Source: an uncultured Eisenbergiella sp. (GTDB taxonomy: Bacteria; Bacillota; Clostridia; Lachnospirales; Lachnospiraceae). From it: DNA of 64,000 bases. The DNA is taken from contig CAJUEL010000014.1 of the NCBI GenBank assembly GCA_910585455.1, positions 1 to 64,000 of the forward strand, written 5' to 3'. The notes beneath the pieces are model-generated. The model ran no database searches. It had not been told where the DNA came from and saw only the letters and a list, made by a program, of their open reading frames with translations. Position numbers and translations under genes: made by a program. The stretch's first letter is position 1; the number at the start of each line of letters is the position of its first letter. This document shows positions 31,956 to 39,907 of the stretch, piece after piece.

Positions 31956-34097
31956 TCATTCTGTTCCGGACAGCCGGTACCGCACGATATCCCCATCCGA
32001 CAATGTCTTCGTGGACGTCAGGATGACCTCCTCGCCCTCCTGCAGCGCCCTGGCCTCCAGCGCAACGTAAGTATCTCCCTCCTCCAGCACCGTCACAAAC
32101 CTTTTTTCCGCCGCCAGCTCTTCCCCGAGGATGCCCTGCTGCCTGCGCACCACATAGATGTATTTTCTGTGGTTCTCCTCATGGACCGCCGTCGCCAGAA
32201 CGCAGCAGGGATAGGACTGGGACTGCCAGGACAGCGCAAAGGTTCCGCTCTCCCCCATGCTTCCCATGCCCTCCGGCAGGGAAAGCAGCGTCAGAAAGCT
32301 GCCGTCCGCCTGCTGTTCCATATATTCCACCGCGCAGTCCTCCTTCCGGCCGCCGATCTGCAGGCTGCCGATACTGCCCAGATTGATATATTTTTTATCC
32401 TCTTTGGAAACGATCATCCGAAATTCCAGATTTTCCTCCTGATCCGCGTAGACGACCGCCGCGCCGTCCGGCGTATCGCTGCCCGCCGAAACGCGGATAT
32501 CCGTCACGACGCCCTTTTGGGGCGCGGTTATTTTCCCTTCTTCTCCTTCCAGCTTCCGATATCCTGCCAGCACCTCCCGAAGCCAGGCAAGCTCCAACTG
32601 GTTTAAGGCGAGCGTATCCTGCAGGGTCTGTGGCTCAGTCGAATCGTCCACCTTCCTCTGCGCCTCCTTTAACGCCTCCTCCTTCTGCCGCAGGGCGTCC
32701 TCGTAGGCCCAGCCCGCGCTCTCGGCATTTCTCCGCAGCGTTTCCCCCTGTGCCTCCCAGTTTTTTTGTTCCATGTCCTCCGCCGAAAAATCCGGCTCCT
32801 CTACGCTGTCCGCCTGGTGCTTTTGCAGCTTGTCCTGAATGTCTGCAAGCTCTGCCGCCAGCGCGTCCCGCCTCGCTTCCGCTTCCTGCAGGCGCTTTCT
32901 TAAGACCTCCGGATCGGTGTCCGTCCCGTCGGAAGCGTCCGGCGCCTCCGGGCTTTCCGTGGGCGCTTCCTCTTCGGAGGGTTCTGCAGCTTCCGTCTGA
33001 TCACTGCCATCCGGTGATTCTGCCGCCTCCGTCTGGTCTGTGCTGCCTGACGGCTCTGTCGCCTCCGTCCGGTCTGCGCTGCCTGACGGCTCTGTCGCCT
33101 CCGTTCTCTCTGCGCTGCCTGACGGCTCTGCAGCCTCCGTCCTCTCTGCGCTGCCTGACGGCTCTGTCGCCTCCGTCCTCTCTATGTCCTCTGACGGCTC
33201 TGGCACCTCTGTCAAACCAGCGCTATCTGATGCCCCCACGGTCCCCGCTTGCTCTACACGCTCTGTCGGTTCTGCATTTTCCGGCAGATCTGCGCCATTT
33301 GATACTTCCATGCCCCCTCCCGTTTCTTCGCCGTCTGACAGTTCTCCTTCCGCTTCTGGCTCCATGCCGCCCATCCGCTGTACCGCGAAGTACTGTCCGC
33401 CTGCCCCCTGCGCTGCCTCCAACGCGCGCCGCGCCTCTTCCACCTGTCCTTCCGCTTCCGAAAGCGCCCGGGTCAGCCTGTCTGCCTCCGCCTGCAGCTT
33501 CTTTCCCCGTTCCACCCAGGCGTTATACGCATCCCTGGCCTGTCTGCGTCCCTCCTCATCAGTCATCCCGGGCGCGTCTTCCATATGCTTTTTGTAATCG
33601 GCATCCGCCTCCTCTTCCCGGATCCGCGCCCGGTCAACGGCGGCGGCATTTTCGGCGGCGGCATCCATATAATCCTCTAAAAGGCGGTCAGTATTTTTGA
33701 CCGCGTCCTGATCCGCCAGGGACTGGTTATGCTGCAAGGTGGCGATCTGCACCTCCAGCTTTTTGACCGCAAGCTCCTGCGCAGCGATCTGTTCCTTCAA
33801 ATCCTGCATATTCAGAGAAAAAAGCAATGTGCCCTCCTCCACCACATCTCCTTTTCCCACCTCCACCGTATCCACCCGGATGGAAGGCAGAGTGGACACC
33901 GCGTATTCCCGGCTCTGCGCCACCGCACCGTCCACCTGGATGCTGCGCCCCAGCACCCGCTTTTGGGCCTCCGCCACCGTGATCTGGGGAAGCTGACTGC
34001 CATATACGCTCTTTGAAATCAGGGTGCACAGCAGCATGAAACACAATAGTCCCGCCAGTGCCGCCACAATTTTTCGCTTTCCCGCCAAAAAAGACAT
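31956..34097 (-). CDS. Membrane-fusion (HlyD-like) protein with long coiled coil and acidic repeats
   Basis: 713 residues from the ATG at 34097 (GGAGG upstream). One N-terminal membrane anchor (residues 8-28), a barrel-sandwich half (VDTVEVGKGDVVEEGTLLFSLNMQDLKEQIAAQE), then coiled coil to about 240 and again 390-500, and a second biotinyl-lipoyl half (KITAPQKGVVTDIRVSAGSDTPDGAAVVYAD). The middle contains an acidic 12-residue tandem repeat (see repeat entry). Adaptors of this fold normally link inner-membrane pumps to the outside; here it is with sugar-type permeases and no ATPase, which is unusual. Confidence 0.8.
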   Translation of the reverse strand: MSFLAGKRKIVAALAGLLCFMLLCTLISKSVYGSQLPQITVAEAQKRVLGRSIQVDGAVAQSREYAVSTLPSIRVDTVEVGKGDVVEEGTLLFSLNMQDLKEQIAAQELAVKKLEVQIATLQHNQSLADQDAVKNTDRLLEDYMDAAAENAAAVDRARIREEEADADYKKHMEDAPGMTDEEGRRQARDAYNAWVERGKKLQAEADRLTRALSEAEGQVEEARRALEAAQGAGGQYFAVQRMGGMEPEAEGELSDGEETGGGMEVSNGADLPENAEPTERVEQAGTVGASDSAGLTEVPEPSEDIERTEATEPSGSAERTEAAEPSGSAERTEATEPSGSADRTEATEPSGSTDQTEAAESPDGSDQTEAAEPSEEEAPTESPEAPDASDGTDTDPEVLRKRLQEAEARRDALAAELADIQDKLQKHQADSVEEPDFSAEDMEQKNWEAQGETLRRNAESAGWAYEDALRQKEEALKEAQRKVDDSTEPQTLQDTLALNQLELAWLREVLAGYRKLEGEEGKITAPQKGVVTDIRVSAGSDTPDGAAVVYADQEENLEFRMIVSKEDKKYINLGSIGSLQIGGRKEDCAVEYMEQQADGSFLTLLSLPEGMGSMGESGTFALSWQSQSYPCCVLATAVHEENHRKYIYVVRRQQGILGEELAAEKRFVTVLEEGDTYVALEARALQEGEEVILTSTKTLSDGDIVRYRLSGTE
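32985..33189 (-). repeat. Tandem 36-bp repeats coding for an acidic 12-residue motif
   Basis: About six units of TEATEPSGSAER-type sequence (RTEAAEPSGSAE, RTEATEPSGSAD, QTEAAESPDGSD and so on). The units are nearly identical in DNA over the first four, which points to recent slippage or recombination. They lie in frame in the linker between coiled-coil segments of the membrane-fusion protein. Confidence 0.8.
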
Positions 34098-34110
34098 TTT
34101 TATACCTCCA

Positions 34111-34989
34111 CTATCCTTTTGTTCCCGAAGCCGCAATTCCCTGCTCCAGGTAGTCCTGCCCGAACCAAAACACGCACAGCGCCGGCAGCAGCGTGATCAC
34201 CGATGCCGCCATGGCAAAGCCCGCCTGATCGATGCCGATGTTTGGCAGATACAGGGAAAGCGGCCAAAGGCTTTTATCCTTTAAAAAGGCCAGCGGCTGC
34301 TCGATCAGATTCCAGCACTCCAGAAAATCGAGCACCAGGGCGGACAAAATGCCGCCCTCCCCGATGGGCAGCCCGATCCGGAAAAAAATGTACCATTCTC
34401 CCGCGCCATCCATCCGCGCCGCCTCCAGCAGGCTCTCCGGAATGCCGCAAAAGCTTCTGTAGACCAGAAAAACCGGAAAGGTGGAAAACACGGCCGGAAG
34501 AATGATCGCCCAATGGGTATTTAACAGCTCTATCCGGTCCAGCACCAGATACTGAGACAGCATCATCACCTGAAAGGGCAGCAGCATCAGGATCATATAA
34601 ATCAAAAATAACGTTTTTTTCATCCAAAACCGGTAACGGGAAAAGGCCCATGCCGCCGGAACAGCCACAAACAGCTGTCCTGCCAGAATCATTCCCACCA
34701 TTTTTACCGAATTCCAGAACAGCACAAAAAATTGTGGAGATGCAAAGAGCAGCTTCCCAAACTGGGAAAAGTCGGGAAACACAGGGATCCATGTCCAGTC
34801 AACGAAGCTACCCTCCTCCCCAAAAAGCGGAGAAAGCAGCATATGCATTTCATATTCTCCGGTTATCGAGCCCGACAGCAAAAGCGCTGCGGGCAGGCAG
34901 ACGATCACAGCCAGAATTGCCAGCGGACATGCCGCCAGAATGCCCCGTATTCTTTTTGCCGTCCGCTTTGAAATCCACAGCTTTTTCAT
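34111..34989 (-). CDS. Carbohydrate-type ABC permease, MalG-like
   Basis: 292 residues with six membrane segments. The EAA loop (PESLLEAARMDGAGEWYIFFRIGLPIGEGG) that docks to an ATPase lies near residue 190. It overlaps the partner permease gene by 4 bp (ATGA), so the two form one translated unit. Its ATPase is not encoded here; Firmicutes often share one MsmK-type ATPase among several transporters. The substrate is unknown, and the neighbouring binding protein is unusual. Confidence 0.88.
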   Translation of the reverse strand: MKKLWISKRTAKRIRGILAACPLAILAVIVCLPAALLLSGSITGEYEMHMLLSPLFGEEGSFVDWTWIPVFPDFSQFGKLLFASPQFFVLFWNSVKMVGMILAGQLFVAVPAAWAFSRYRFWMKKTLFLIYMILMLLPFQVMMLSQYLVLDRIELLNTHWAIILPAVFSTFPVFLVYRSFCGIPESLLEAARMDGAGEWYIFFRIGLPIGEGGILSALVLDFLECWNLIEQPLAFLKDKSLWPLSLYLPNIGIDQAGFAMAASVITLLPALCVFWFGQDYLEQGIAASGTKG

Positions 34990-35858
34990 TCCGGTCCCCC
35001 CTCATCCCGTTCCCAAAGATATTGCAGCAGGAGAATCGCCCCAATCATGACCGCTCCGGTCACCACCGCCGCTGCCGCCATTTTATCCAGAGACAGATCC
35101 ACAAACCAGTTATTGAATAGGTGCTGGAGCATATAAATGCTTTCATGAGGATAGGAACCCGCCACCAGATACGCCTCCCGGAATACCTTGAAGGAATTGA
35201 TGAAGGACAGCACCGTTATGGTGTAGAGATTGGGCAAAAGCTGAGGCATCACGATTTTTATAAAAATCTGTCCCCGCCCCGCACCGTCCACCGCCGCCGC
35301 TTCCTTAAGCTGCTCCGGCACGGATAACAGCCCGGCTAGCCAGAGCGTTACCGTATAGCCCAGATTTTTCCAGATGTAGCTTACAATCAGCACCCAGAAT
35401 GCCGCCCCCGTCTCCATATAATCCGTTTCAAACGCATGCCCCCAACCGGCAAGCGCCGCAATCCTGCCGCAAAACCCGTTGAAAAGCCCCCACCGGTCAA
35501 AAAGCATGTTCCAGACCAGCACCACCGTCGCCGAAGGGATCGCCATGGGCAAAAGATACGCCGATAAAAAAATTTTCAGCCGTCTGTGCCCGGCGATCAG
35601 CACCGCAAGCAAAAGCCCTGCGCCGATCAGAAGCGGCAGGCAGCAGATGGCAAACCGCGCCGTGTTTTTGGCGGCGAGCAAAAACGCTTCATTTTGAAAA
35701 ACAGTTTTGTAATTGTCCAGCCCCTTCCATTCTCCCGTCACCGCCGTCAGAAAGGAACGGCGCACCACATCCCCGAAGGGAATCAGGTAAAAAATCAGCA
35801 CACCGCCCAGACTGGGCGCAAGAAACAGCCAGGCCGCCCGGTTTCTCTTTTTTTTCAT
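34986..35858 (-). CDS. Carbohydrate-type ABC permease, MalF-like
   Basis: 290 residues with six membrane segments and an EAA loop (PEQLKEAAAVDGAGRGQIFIKIVMPQLLPN) near residue 195. The first gene of the permease pair, 60 bp after the binding-protein gene. Fusion of its start and the preceding terminator-like element at 35880-35920 suggests partial read-through from the binding-protein gene. Confidence 0.88.
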   Translation of the reverse strand: MKKKRNRAAWLFLAPSLGGVLIFYLIPFGDVVRRSFLTAVTGEWKGLDNYKTVFQNEAFLLAAKNTARFAICCLPLLIGAGLLLAVLIAGHRRLKIFLSAYLLPMAIPSATVVLVWNMLFDRWGLFNGFCGRIAALAGWGHAFETDYMETGAAFWVLIVSYIWKNLGYTVTLWLAGLLSVPEQLKEAAAVDGAGRGQIFIKIVMPQLLPNLYTITVLSFINSFKVFREAYLVAGSYPHESIYMLQHLFNNWFVDLSLDKMAAAAVVTGAVMIGAILLLQYLWERDEGGPE

Positions 35859-35879
35859 CCTACCCCCATGCTGCCATCA

Positions 35880-35920
35880 GGCGGCGTCTTTTAGACGCCT
35901 TAGAAAATCTCTTCACGCTA
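35880..35920 (-). repeat. Dispersed stop-codon-spanning element, copy 2
   Basis: On the minus strand the element starts at the TAG stop codon of the propeller/binding-protein gene (TAGCGTGAAGAGATTTTCTA) and ends with the hairpin GGCGTC-TAAAA-GACGCC. Apart from the loop it is identical to copy 3 at 45864-45904. Confidence 0.85.
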
Positions 35921-38347
35921 TTCCACCATGGAAAGCTTCACTCTGTTCTCAATCTCCGTAAGCGCCGTTTCCAGATCGATCTCATCCTTCAGGAATTTCT
36001 CTCCGTTTTCCAGCACCGCACTGATCAGGACTTCATTGCGCAGACTGGGCGTCTGCAGGGATTCCAGGGTTTCATACAGCCAGTCCACCTCTTCCTGCGT
36101 CATCTGGTAAACGGTCATCTGCTGATAAGAATTGCCATCCGTCATCATCATGGCGCCGATAATCCCGCCGTTTCCATCGCCGTTCAATCGGATCTCTTTC
36201 TCCACGGCATCCCGGTTTATGGAAAATCCTCCCCCGACTGCGGCATCCGCCGACAGCATCCGTTCCACAAACTGCTCCGCCAGCTCCGGTTCCTTGGCGG
36301 AAACCGGAATGCCTGCGATGGTATAAGGGATAAAAACCTTGTCGGATTGTCCCATCAACAAATCACAGAGCAGTCCCTCCTTTTGCCTGCGGACGGAAAA
36401 CATAATCTCCAACGACCATACCTCGTTGATATATCCCATGCCAATCCGGTCTTCCTGTAAAAAAATATTCCCCGAGCTGATATCCATCAGCATCCATGTG
36501 TCATCCGTTTCCATTCCATTCATTCTTCCATAGCGTGCGTTCTTCGTCTCCTCCCACTCCGCCTTTTCCTCCGGCATCGTACCGGCATCCTCCGCCGCAA
36601 AAATCCGCTTCGCTTCTGTCAGAAAATCTTCCACCGCGTTCCTGTTCAGACCGCCGCCCTCCGCTTCCCAGGCGGGACTGCACGCCGTTTCCAGAATCCG
36701 CAGGGTTGACTGCGCGTCAATGCTTCCCGTCACGCTTCCGCTCTCCTTTTTCCTGCGCAAAGCCTCTGTCGCATCTGCAAGTCCCTTTAAATCCTTCACG
36801 TCAGCCAGCTCCTGCGCAGGACCGATGATGCCGGGAAACCGATAGCGCATGGGAATCGCCATAAGCTTTCCGTCCCTTTCCAGAGAGACCGCAATATTAT
36901 GCAGAACAGGCTCTGTTTCCTCCGCCCTGGCAAGCACTGCGCTCAAATCGGACAGCATCCCCTTTTCCAGCCAGGAATCCAGCGGAAAACCGTCCAATAT
37001 GATCACGTCAGGACCATGCCCTGCCAAAATCTCCGTGTTCAGCGCCTTGATGGCGTCCTCCTTTGTCTGCCCGCTGTTTTCCTCCAAACCCACCTCATAA
37101 TTCACATATACATCCTGATGCTCCGTCTGGAACAGACTCACCGCCTGCTGCACCATCTTATCCCGCTCCAGGCTGTACACACTAAGCTCCTTTTCCGGCA
37201 GCGTCGGCACATCCTCCCGCCATGCAAAGGTGCCGGTGCCCTGTCCGTACAGCACCAAAAACCGGTTATACGAAAGCAGCTGCATGCCATAAATCGATTT
37301 TGAAGGATCCCCCAGCGTGCAAAGACTTCCCTCCAGGAGCTTTTCCACCGTGCCGCCCCCCAGTATATGGCTATAAATGCCGTCGCCGCTGACCAGATAC
37401 AGCGTATCCGCTTCTCCCGCCTGCATATAAACGCTGTAGGCATCGCTGGTATATTTAATCATGTTTCCGTTCTGCTTCACCTGCGCCATCAGAAATTCAT
37501 CCAGCACTGCATCACGATCCAGCTGCACCCTGTTTTTCCTGTCGTAAAAAAGCACCCCCTGCTCCGTCGCCGCAAGCATCCTGTCATCTGTCAGAAAAAG
37601 AAGCTGCTGCACATGGGAAGGCGTTTCAAACACCTTTGTCACTTCCCCCTCCATCGACATTTCATAAAGCTGCTTCGTGTCGCTCACGTACAGGCGATTG
37701 TCCGGCGCAAACCAGCAGTCGGTAATCCATTCCCCGCCCATTCCAGCAAATTCCAGCTTCTCAAATGACCCGTCCGGCTGCACGAGCTGATACTCCATCA
37801 AAATGGCGAGACTGCCGCCCTCCTCTTCCGCTTCATCTTCCGCCGCTGTTTCGTCTTCCGTCACTGTTTCGTCTTCTGTCGCTGTTTCGTCTTCCGCCGC
37901 TGTTTCGGCATCTGTCGCTACTCCTTCATCCGCATCGGCATCCGCTTCCAGCTCTACCTCCGCCGAATAATCCATGTATCCGACAAACATCGTCCCATCC
38001 GGCGCGATCGCCGCACACCGGAAGGAACGATAAATGCAGTTATCCTGGAACCATTCCGCCTGCCACGGCTCCCAGGTCCTCCCGTCGTCCGTAGAAACAT
38101 AGGGCCCGTAATTATAAGAGAAAAATGCCAGCCGTCCATCCTCCAGCCTCGTAAGGGAAGTGCTCCGGTTCATCTCCACGTTTCCCTCCACATAGTCCTC
38201 CACATATCTGCCCATCTGCACGGTTCCTTCCGTGCTGTCGCTGCCCACCGTTTGCGCGCCGCTATCCTTCTGCGCCGCGCTGCAGCCGCCAAGCATCATT
38301 GCCGCCGCAACCACCAAAGCCACGGCACTTCGACCAAATTTCCACAT
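35918..38347 (-). CDS. Lipoprotein fusing an Asp-box beta-propeller to an ABC solute-binding protein
   Basis: 809 residues with a lipoprotein signal peptide (lipobox LGGC, Cys22). Residues 45-380 are propeller-like: an Asp-box (YVSTDDGRTWEPW), then repeats of APDGTMFVGY, APDNRLYVSD, TDDRMLAATEQG. A six-residue acidic repeat (EDETAT/EDETVT) interrupts it near 145-175. Residues 395-800 are a family-1 solute-binding domain (QQAVSLFQTEHQDVYVNYEVG, GPDVIILDGFPLDSWLEKGMLSDLS). AGGAGG precedes the ATG. Binding protein for the two permeases downstream. A propeller joined to a binding domain is not a standard architecture, so the substrate may be presented by the propeller. Confidence 0.8.
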   Translation of the reverse strand: MWKFGRSAVALVVAAAMMLGGCSAAQKDSGAQTVGSDSTEGTVQMGRYVEDYVEGNVEMNRSTSLTRLEDGRLAFFSYNYGPYVSTDDGRTWEPWQAEWFQDNCIYRSFRCAAIAPDGTMFVGYMDYSAEVELEADADADEGVATDAETAAEDETATEDETVTEDETAAEDEAEEEGGSLAILMEYQLVQPDGSFEKLEFAGMGGEWITDCWFAPDNRLYVSDTKQLYEMSMEGEVTKVFETPSHVQQLLFLTDDRMLAATEQGVLFYDRKNRVQLDRDAVLDEFLMAQVKQNGNMIKYTSDAYSVYMQAGEADTLYLVSGDGIYSHILGGGTVEKLLEGSLCTLGDPSKSIYGMQLLSYNRFLVLYGQGTGTFAWREDVPTLPEKELSVYSLERDKMVQQAVSLFQTEHQDVYVNYEVGLEENSGQTKEDAIKALNTEILAGHGPDVIILDGFPLDSWLEKGMLSDLSAVLARAEETEPVLHNIAVSLERDGKLMAIPMRYRFPGIIGPAQELADVKDLKGLADATEALRRKKESGSVTGSIDAQSTLRILETACSPAWEAEGGGLNRNAVEDFLTEAKRIFAAEDAGTMPEEKAEWEETKNARYGRMNGMETDDTWMLMDISSGNIFLQEDRIGMGYINEVWSLEIMFSVRRQKEGLLCDLLMGQSDKVFIPYTIAGIPVSAKEPELAEQFVERMLSADAAVGGGFSINRDAVEKEIRLNGDGNGGIIGAMMMTDGNSYQQMTVYQMTQEEVDWLYETLESLQTPSLRNEVLISAVLENGEKFLKDEIDLETALTEIENRVKLSMVE

Positions 38348-38400
38348 TGAATCATTCCTCCTTGTATTGTTCTATGCTTATCCGGAAGACCGCTCCGTCC

Positions 38401-38606
38401 GGGGGAAGGGGACACGGAGGCAAAAGGGAGCGGCGGGCTGCAGGGCATATATTCCCGCCTGGACACGCTCTCGCTCGGGAAACCACGTAGCGGTACGTAA
38501 GGCGTCAAAATACGCCGCCTAAGTACCGACACGGTTTCAACGGTCCTAGCAGAAACATATGCCCTGCAGCCCGCCGCTCCCTTTTGCCTCCGTGTCCCCT
38601 TCCCCC
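38401..38606. repeat. Cassette A: 50-bp perfect inverted repeat around a conserved core
   Basis: Bases 38401-38450 are exactly complementary to 38557-38606 (50 of 50). The 106-bp interior holds a core (CGCTCTCGCTCGGGAAACCA through AAGGCGTCAAAATACGCCGCC to ACGGTTTCAACGGTCC) found again, inverted, in cassette B. The stems of A and B are unrelated in sequence but both G-rich on the plus strand. It begins 54 bp upstream of the propeller-lipoprotein gene. No coding content. Confidence 0.9.
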
Positions 38607-38862
38607 AAACGCCGCTCCCTGCCGATCTCCACACAATCATTCGGTGAATACTTCATTGTAACGATCTCCAATGGCAGAATCAGAACTGCAAATACAATGC
38701 GATACTCTCCATGCATCACATCGTATCAGGAAAAATTTTAAAAAGTCTGTAATTTTAAAGCATTTTTACAAACTTTTCTGTTATACTGAAAAAATCGGAA
38801 TACAATCTACCTGCACTGTAGCAGAAATCAAATACATTTATCGGGGATATACAGAACTTCGC

Positions 38863-39188
38863 CGCGCCGGGAGGTTTTGGAGGGAGCCGGGAAGGACATG
38901 TGTCCATGACCGGACCGTTAAAACCACGTCGGTACTTAGGCGGCGTATTTTGCCGCCTTATGTACCGCTACGTAGTTTTTCGGTTACTATTCAGACAGGT
39001 CTGCGCGTTCACCGCGCAGACCGTGAGAAATAGTACCGGCAGCAGGCATCCGCCCCATCGCGTAGCGATTTTCATGGGCGGATGCAGTTACTATTCAGAC
39101 TTGTCTGAATAGTAACGTTTTTCGAGCGAGAGCGTGTCCGGACAGGGATACATGTCCTTCCCGGCTCCCTCCAAAACCTCCCGGCGCG
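38863..39188. repeat. Cassette B: 39-bp perfect inverted repeat with inverted core and a MITE inside
   Basis: Bases 38863-38901 are exactly complementary to 39150-39188 (39 of 39). Inside, 38911-38980 and 39118-39140 together form the same core as cassette A in opposite orientation (GGACCGTTAAAACCACGTCG, GGCGGCGTATTTTGCCGCC, CGAGCGAGAGCGTGTCC), split by the 134-bp MITE. It ends 41 bp before the response-regulator start codon. Between the two cassettes (38607-38862) I see only A/T-rich sequence and no gene. Confidence 0.9.
38983..39116. mobile_element. MITE copy 1 (134 bp, 14-bp terminal inverted repeats, 8-bp target duplication)
   Basis: Ends are GTTACTATTCAGAC and GTCTGAATAGTAAC. It is flanked by the 8-bp direct repeat GTTTTTCG (38975-38982 and 39117-39124). 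Removing the element and one repeat restores the core of cassette A. Inside are hairpins GGTCTGCGCG/CGCGCAGACC and GCATCCGCCC/GGGCGGATGC. No coding capacity, so it must be mobilised by a transposase elsewhere. Confidence 0.9.
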
Positions 39189-39229
39189 TCAAAGCCTTCC
39201 CTGTGCATCCCCGAAAAAGGAGGAATCCC

Positions 39230-39907
39230 ATGCGAATTCTGGTTATGGAGGACGACCGCGCGCTGTGTGACGCCATCGCTTACTGGCTGCGCGCACACAA
39301 ATATGAAGTGGACGAATGCCACGACGCTGCGGAAGGCGACTTTTACCGGAAGGAAGGCAGCTACGACTGCATCCTGTTAGACCGCATGCTGCCCGGCATG
39401 GACGGCATTTCGCTGCTAAAGAAAATGCGCGCCGAAAAAGACCGCACCCCGGTCATCATCATCACCGCCCTCGGCACGCTCTCCGACAAGCTGACGGGAC
39501 TGGATGGCGGTGCGGACGACTATCTGGTCAAGCCCTTTGAAATGGAGGAGCTGGAGGCCCGCATCCGCAGCGTCACCAGGCGGCACTTCGGCACGGACCC
39601 TGTCAGCGCGTTAAGCTATGGCGATCTGACCTATGATCCGGAGGAGCTTAAGCTTTCCGGTCCCGGCGGCTGCATGGTTCTCTCCAAAAAAGAGGGACTG
39701 GTCATGGAAACCTTCCTGCTGTCCGCCGGAAAAACCCTTTCCCGGGAAGCGATCCAAAACCGCGTCTGGGGACTGTACAGCGATGTGGAACAGACCAATC
39801 TGGACAACTACATCCATTTTTTGAGAAAAAGGCTCAAAGGCCTGCAGAGCACTACAAAAATAGCCAACGTCTGGGGCGTCGGCTATCGGATGGAGGAAAC
39901 GGAATAA
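39230..39907 (+). CDS. OmpR-family response regulator
   Basis: 225 residues from the ATG at 39230, 7 nt after GGAGG. Receiver: acidic pair in VMEDD, phospho-acceptor Asp51 (CILLDRMLPGMDG), Thr in IITALG, Lys in LVKPFEMEE. Winged-helix output from 130 (VLSKKEGLVMETFLLSAGKTLSREAIQNRVWGLYSDVEQTNLDNYIHFLRKRL). It is followed directly by its kinase and lies opposite the propeller-lipoprotein operon, its likely target. The upstream region is filled by cassette B and a MITE. Confidence 0.92.
   Translation: MRILVMEDDRALCDAIAYWLRAHKYEVDECHDAAEGDFYRKEGSYDCILLDRMLPGMDGISLLKKMRAEKDRTPVIIITALGTLSDKLTGLDGGADDYLVKPFEMEELEARIRSVTRRHFGTDPVSALSYGDLTYDPEELKLSGPGGCMVLSKKEGLVMETFLLSAGKTLSREAIQNRVWGLYSDVEQTNLDNYIHFLRKRLKGLQSTTKIANVWGVGYRMEETE

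Noticed and set aside
32630..33700. Long plus-strand frame rich in Pro, Leu and Ser
   Set aside because: It is the antisense of the acidic-repeat membrane-fusion gene; the GC-rich repeat removes stop codons.
38401..38606. Cassette A as a CRISPR-like or retron element
   Set aside because: There is one palindrome, no repeat-spacer series, and no reverse transcriptase or cas gene in the window.
38401..39188. Open reading frames inside the inverted-repeat cassettes
   Set aside because: The frames exist on both strands because of the repeat symmetry, have no ribosome sites and no recognisable protein motif.
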